This document shows, piece after piece, positions 14,538 to 16,868 of a stretch of 16,868 nucleotides of DNA (its first letter is position 1; every line of letters begins with the position of its first letter). Source of the DNA: Gp6-AA40 sp046732795 (GTDB lineage: Bacteria > Acidobacteriota > Vicinamibacteria > Vicinamibacterales > UBA2999); assembly GCA_046732795.1 (NCBI GenBank), contig JBKPNV010000227.1, forward strand, positions 1 through 16,868. The letters run 5' to 3'. The translations under genes were made by a program, and so were the position numbers. Below the pieces are notes generated by a model. The model was given only the letters and a program-made list of their open reading frames with translations. It was not told the DNA's origin and did not search any database.

Positions 14538-14862
14538 ATACGTCGATATGGGCATCAGCGGTGCGAAGGATCGTCGTCCGGCTCTCGATGCGCTGCTGAA
14601 GGACGCAAAGCGCAGACGCTCCGAAGTGCTAGTGTGCTGGCGACTGGATCGACTCGGGCGCAACCTGCGCCGTTTGGTGACGATGCTCGAAGATCTGAAT
14701 CACGTCGGCGTGGCATTCGTCAGCTTGGGCAAGGGCATCGACTGCACCACGCCTGCCGGCAAGCTGCAACTTCACATCCTGGCCGCGTGGCGGAGTTCGA
14801 ACGACGCCTACGCGAGAGGGTCATAGCGGCTTGCAGCGCGCCAAAGCTCAACGGAAGCGTTT
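14530..14862 (+). pseudogene. Serine recombinase (resolvase) fragment, frameshifted
   Basis: Reads AAEYVDMGISGAKDRRPALD, then RRRSEVLVCWRLDRLGRNLR, VTMLEDLNHVGVAFVSLGKG and TTPAGKLQLHILAA, the second half of a resolvase catalytic domain. The catalytic Ser near the N-terminus and the DNA-binding C-terminal domain are both absent. Near 14787 loss of one G moves the expected VAEFERRLRERVIA into another frame, and a second G appears lost near 14828 (expected GLQRAKAQRKR). The piece is joined directly to ArdC on its left and to a transposase tail on its right, both by non-homologous-looking junctions. Confidence 0.85.
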
Positions 14863-14864
14863 CA

Positions 14865-15080
14865 CTGCAAGTGTTGAAGACGCCCATGCGGGCACCGCAA
14901 GCCAACACGTATTGTGAACGCTTCATCGGGACCGCCCGTCGCGAATGTCTCGATTGGATGATTCCGCTCAACCAACGGCATTTGCGGTCGGTTCTGGCGG
15001 CGTGGATTTGCCATTACAACGCTGAACGACCTCATTCCGCGTTGGGCCGCGCCCTTCGGACGACCCCATACGCCAAATGA
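14865..15080 (+). pseudogene. IS transposase C-terminal fragment
   Basis: Reads APQANTYCERFIGTARRECL, DWMIPLNQRHLRSVLAAWIC and HYNAERPHSALG up to the TGA at 15078, the final part of an integrase-core (DDE) transposase; the Glu of CERF is the third catalytic residue. The N-terminal two thirds are missing. Its DNA visibly resembles 4323-4440, so both derive from related elements. It follows the resolvase fragment almost without a gap and shares its last reading frame, giving a chance chimera. No IS end was found downstream. Confidence 0.82.
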
Positions 15081-15219
15081 TTGTGAGCGGCCATCGCTTA
15101 CCAGCCGCTCATCGCGTCGTGGCGAGCACGCGTCTTGGAGGCCTACACCATCACTACCAGCTGGAACCTGTCGCGGCTTGAGTTTTGCGGAGTACAGGTG
15201 TCGCCGTCATCCTCGATCC

Positions 15220-15455
15220 CTAGCCAGCGCCTCCTTTCGCGATGAGCTCCTCTGCCGCCGCTCGGGGTCCTGCAGCGGGAGTGCCGCGAACCCGCCAAGT
15301 CGATCCGGCCTGCGCGGGACGGCTTCTGCGAGCACATCGTTGGCATGGCGTGCGAGCTCGATCGCGCGAGATCGATCCACGACCGCCTGAATTGAGAGCT
15401 CAGCGAGAGGATCGCGTACGCGATGCCGTGCGTGTCGTTCTGCGACACGTGGTGA
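15220..15455 (-). pseudogene. Amidohydrolase (ACMSD/decarboxylase-like) fragment
   Basis: On the minus strand, HGIAYAILSLSS (about 15397-15430) is followed in a second frame by IQAVVDRSRAIELARHANDV, then LAEAV and RRPDRLGGFAALPLQDPE, and in a third frame by AAEELIAKGGAG and a stop at 15222. This is the conserved 'AxxILSLSSPG...A..LARxANDxLAxxV..xPDRFxGFAALPLQDPEAAAEEL' region of amidohydrolase-2 proteins such as 2-amino-3-carboxymuconate semialdehyde decarboxylase relatives. Only about 75 residues remain, with at least two frameshifts. The metal-binding HxH and the C-terminal half are absent. It is a dead remnant of an aromatic-degradation-type enzyme. Confidence 0.7.
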
Positions 15456-15997
15456 TCGTGAAGATATGGCGAGGAGTTGCACTCACGTAGCTCGGCCTAA
15501 GTGAGGCGGACCGACGAACCGCTCGAGGACATCACCGGTTTCGTTGATGGTCTGTCAACCATTCCCCGCTCACCGGGCTGAGGTCACGCAGTAGATGCGA
15601 CCGGCCACGGCGGCGCCTTCGGGAGCGGACGGCCGCACCGCCGACAAAAACAATTACGACGAGGATCGCCAGAGCGACGGAAGCAAACATCGATCGTTGC
15701 GATGAAGGCGTATAGGCCCCAGGGGTCTTCCCCTAAGCCGTTATCGGACATACAGGCCGTGAGGTTTACGATCTCAAGTCACAACCTTGGGCTGACGACT
15801 TCTGATCAGGGACGAGGCCGCAAGACACGCAAATACGTCCCGAACACAAGCAACGTCTTGGACACAACGCGGGAAACGCTAGTTCCTCGGGGCGCTAGAA
15901 CGCCTCTAGGCAATTGTGAGACGATCTATGCTCTCGGCTCTGCTGTTGACGCGCTCCATTCTATGTGCTTGATTCGAGCATCCACCGAGTCCTGTTG
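15456..15997. other. Gap without a recognisable gene
   Basis: About 540 bases with short, unconvincing frames. A small hairpin AGGGG/CCCCT (15721-15734) is present. TTGACG at 15946-15951 with TTGATT 17 bases on (15969-15974) is a possible weak promoter for the secreted protein gene at 16011. Nothing else stands out. Confidence 0.4.
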
Positions 15998-16006
15998 AAA
16001 GGAGGT
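15998..16006 (+). promoter_or_regulatory. Strong ribosome binding site for the gene at 16011
   Basis: AAAGGAGGT is close to a perfect anti-16S match, 4 nt before ATG 16011. It fixes the start and predicts high translation. Confidence 0.85.
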
Positions 16007-16010
16007 CGCT

Positions 16011-16496
16011 ATGCGAAATTCGCTCATTATCGGCATGCTCGCGGCCGCAGCGCTCGTCATAGTCTCGACCACGGCGCAGGGGCAATCCACCGATCCCTGG
16101 ATCGGAACGTGGAAGGTCAATCTCGCCAAATCCACCTACAGCCCTGGGCCGGCGCCGAAGACGGCTGGGACTGTTCAGATCGAGTCGGCTCCGAATGGGA
16201 TCAAAACGACAATCGACGGAGCGGACGCAAAGGGTCAGCCGACACACACTGTAAGCGCCTCTACGTTCGACGGGAAAGACACTCCAGTCGACGGCGCGCC
16301 GGCGCTGAACACGACCACGGCCCTCAAGCGGATAGACGGCCGGACGTTCGAAGCCCAGGGCAAAGTCGGTGGCAAACCGACCGTCACGACCCGCGTCGTG
16401 GTCTCAGCCGATGGCAAAACCATGACTGCCACTCAGACCGGGCAGGACATCAACGGGCAAGCCATCAAGAACGTCATCGTTCTCGACAGGCAGTAG
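16011..16496 (+). CDS. Small secreted protein of unknown function
   Basis: A 161-residue protein with a clear signal peptide: MRNSLIIGMLAAAALVIVST, cleavage near AQG/QS about residue 24. The mature part starts with DPWIGTWKVNLAKSTYSPGP, a hallmark of a family of small exported proteins common in Acidobacteria, followed by alternating beta-strand-like segments (GTVQIESAPNGIKTTIDG, HTVSASTFDGKDTPVDG, TTALKRIDGRTFEAQ, TRVVVSADGKTMTATQTG). The pattern suggests a lipocalin-like or beta-barrel fold. No catalytic residues or cysteines are evident. The strong ribosome site and the following hairpin suggest an abundant, monocistronic product. A ligand-binding or structural periplasmic role is a guess. 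Confidence 0.85.
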   Translation: MRNSLIIGMLAAAALVIVSTTAQGQSTDPWIGTWKVNLAKSTYSPGPAPKTAGTVQIESAPNGIKTTIDGADAKGQPTHTVSASTFDGKDTPVDGAPALNTTTALKRIDGRTFEAQGKVGGKPTVTTRVVVSADGKTMTATQTGQDINGQAIKNVIVLDRQ

Positions 16497-16507
16497 GCAG
16501 TTACAAC

Positions 16508-16534
16508 GCGGGGCGTGGCCAAGCCACGTCCCGT
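16508..16534 (+). terminator. Strong hairpin after the secreted protein gene
   Basis: GGGGCGTGGC (16510-16519) pairs with GCCACGTCCC (16523-16532) around a CAA loop with one G-U pair, and the stem extends outward by C16509-G16533. It starts 12 bases after the stop codon. It lacks a T-run, so it is a T-less terminator candidate or a 3' stability element. Confidence 0.6.
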
Positions 16535-16868
16535 GCCTCAAAGTCTATTTCAACGCCGTCACGCGATTGCTGGGTTTTGCGACGCATCCCGGCGCGAATG
16601 ATTAGAGCGGTCTTCTTGTCTGACGCCGGCAGAAGCGAATCGCAAACCGTGGCGGACACGGCCGCGTGATTCGGCGCTCCCACGCTGCATACCAACGCTG
16701 CGTGATCCAGCGTGGCTTCCCGATTCAGAAACGAGCCAAGCAGTCGATGCCGAAGCCGAGGCTGACCTGCGGAAAGTGCATACCGGCTGGATATGCGAGA
16801 GGCACCCTCACTAGCGTCGCCGCACGAAGACTGCGCGGCTCCGGCGATGCCCTGCGATGTGCCGGCGT
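16535..16868. other. Right edge, no gene recognised
   Basis: A 64-codon minus-strand frame (16501-16695) overlaps the hairpin and resembles nothing known. CAGCGT/ACGCTG-type repeats around 16683-16712 form a small dyad. Nothing else is supported. Confidence 0.4.

Noticed and set aside
14634..15080. A single 148-residue resolvase-transposase fusion protein
   Set aside because: The resolvase part is out of frame until its last residues and both parts lack catalytic domains; the shared frame is a chance result of deletions.

Overview
The window is high-GC bacterial DNA. The gene types suggest a soil or environmental Acidobacteriota-like organism, perhaps Vicinamibacteria: a PrkA/DUF444/SpoVR stress operon, a secreted cytochrome c joined to a copper-monooxygenase-like domain, a small secreted 'PWIGTW...KS.YSPGPAP' protein, a large PAS hybrid kinase and many decayed insertion sequences. 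This placement is inference from gene content; no rRNA, tRNA or marker protein is present to confirm it.

Layout. (1) 1-1812, minus strand: the N-terminal 604 residues of a PAS-PAS-HisKA-HATPase-receiver hybrid histidine kinase that runs off the left edge. (2) 1813-5312: eroded mobile DNA. It holds the right end of one IS (2224-2525) and an 880-bp internally deleted IS of the same family with perfect 15-bp terminal inverted repeats (3893-4772). Two apparently intact genes lie among these: a SleB-type cell-wall hydrolase lipoprotein (2704-3342) and a 70-residue zinc-ribbon protein on the minus strand (3545-3757). (3) 5313-9880: the intact operon prkA - yeaH-like (DUF444) - spoVR, the best-supported system here. 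(4) 10429-12727: a two-gene unit encoding an exported c-type cytochrome with a copper-monooxygenase-like region and a secreted partner of unknown function. (5) 13151-13830: a T4-type lysozyme gene on the minus strand, bracketed by an imperfect ~40-bp direct repeat. (6) 14015-15455: a run of truncated pseudogenes (ArdC-type antirestriction protein, serine resolvase, IS transposase tail, amidohydrolase), each broken by small indels and joined end to end. (7) 16011-16496: a small secreted protein with a near-perfect Shine-Dalgarno sequence and a strong hairpin behind it. No gene is recognised at the right edge.

How the genes work together. PrkA (AAA+ serine kinase), the VWA/DUF444 protein and SpoVR form a widely conserved stress/starvation module. 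In Bacillus its members affect sporulation; in enterobacteria (YeaG, YeaH, YcgB) they belong to the stationary-phase or nitrogen-starvation response. The cytochrome/monooxygenase-like protein and its partner probably act together outside the cytoplasmic membrane. The rest records repeated insertion and decay. Frameshifts are confined to mobile-type or degraded genes, while the 4.6-kb operon and the cytochrome pair read through without a break, so the shifts look like real decay rather than general sequencing error. I saw no CRISPR array, tRNA or rRNA, and no clearly novel multi-gene defence system. The least explained items are the cytochrome/copper protein with its partner and the repeat-bracketed lysozyme.
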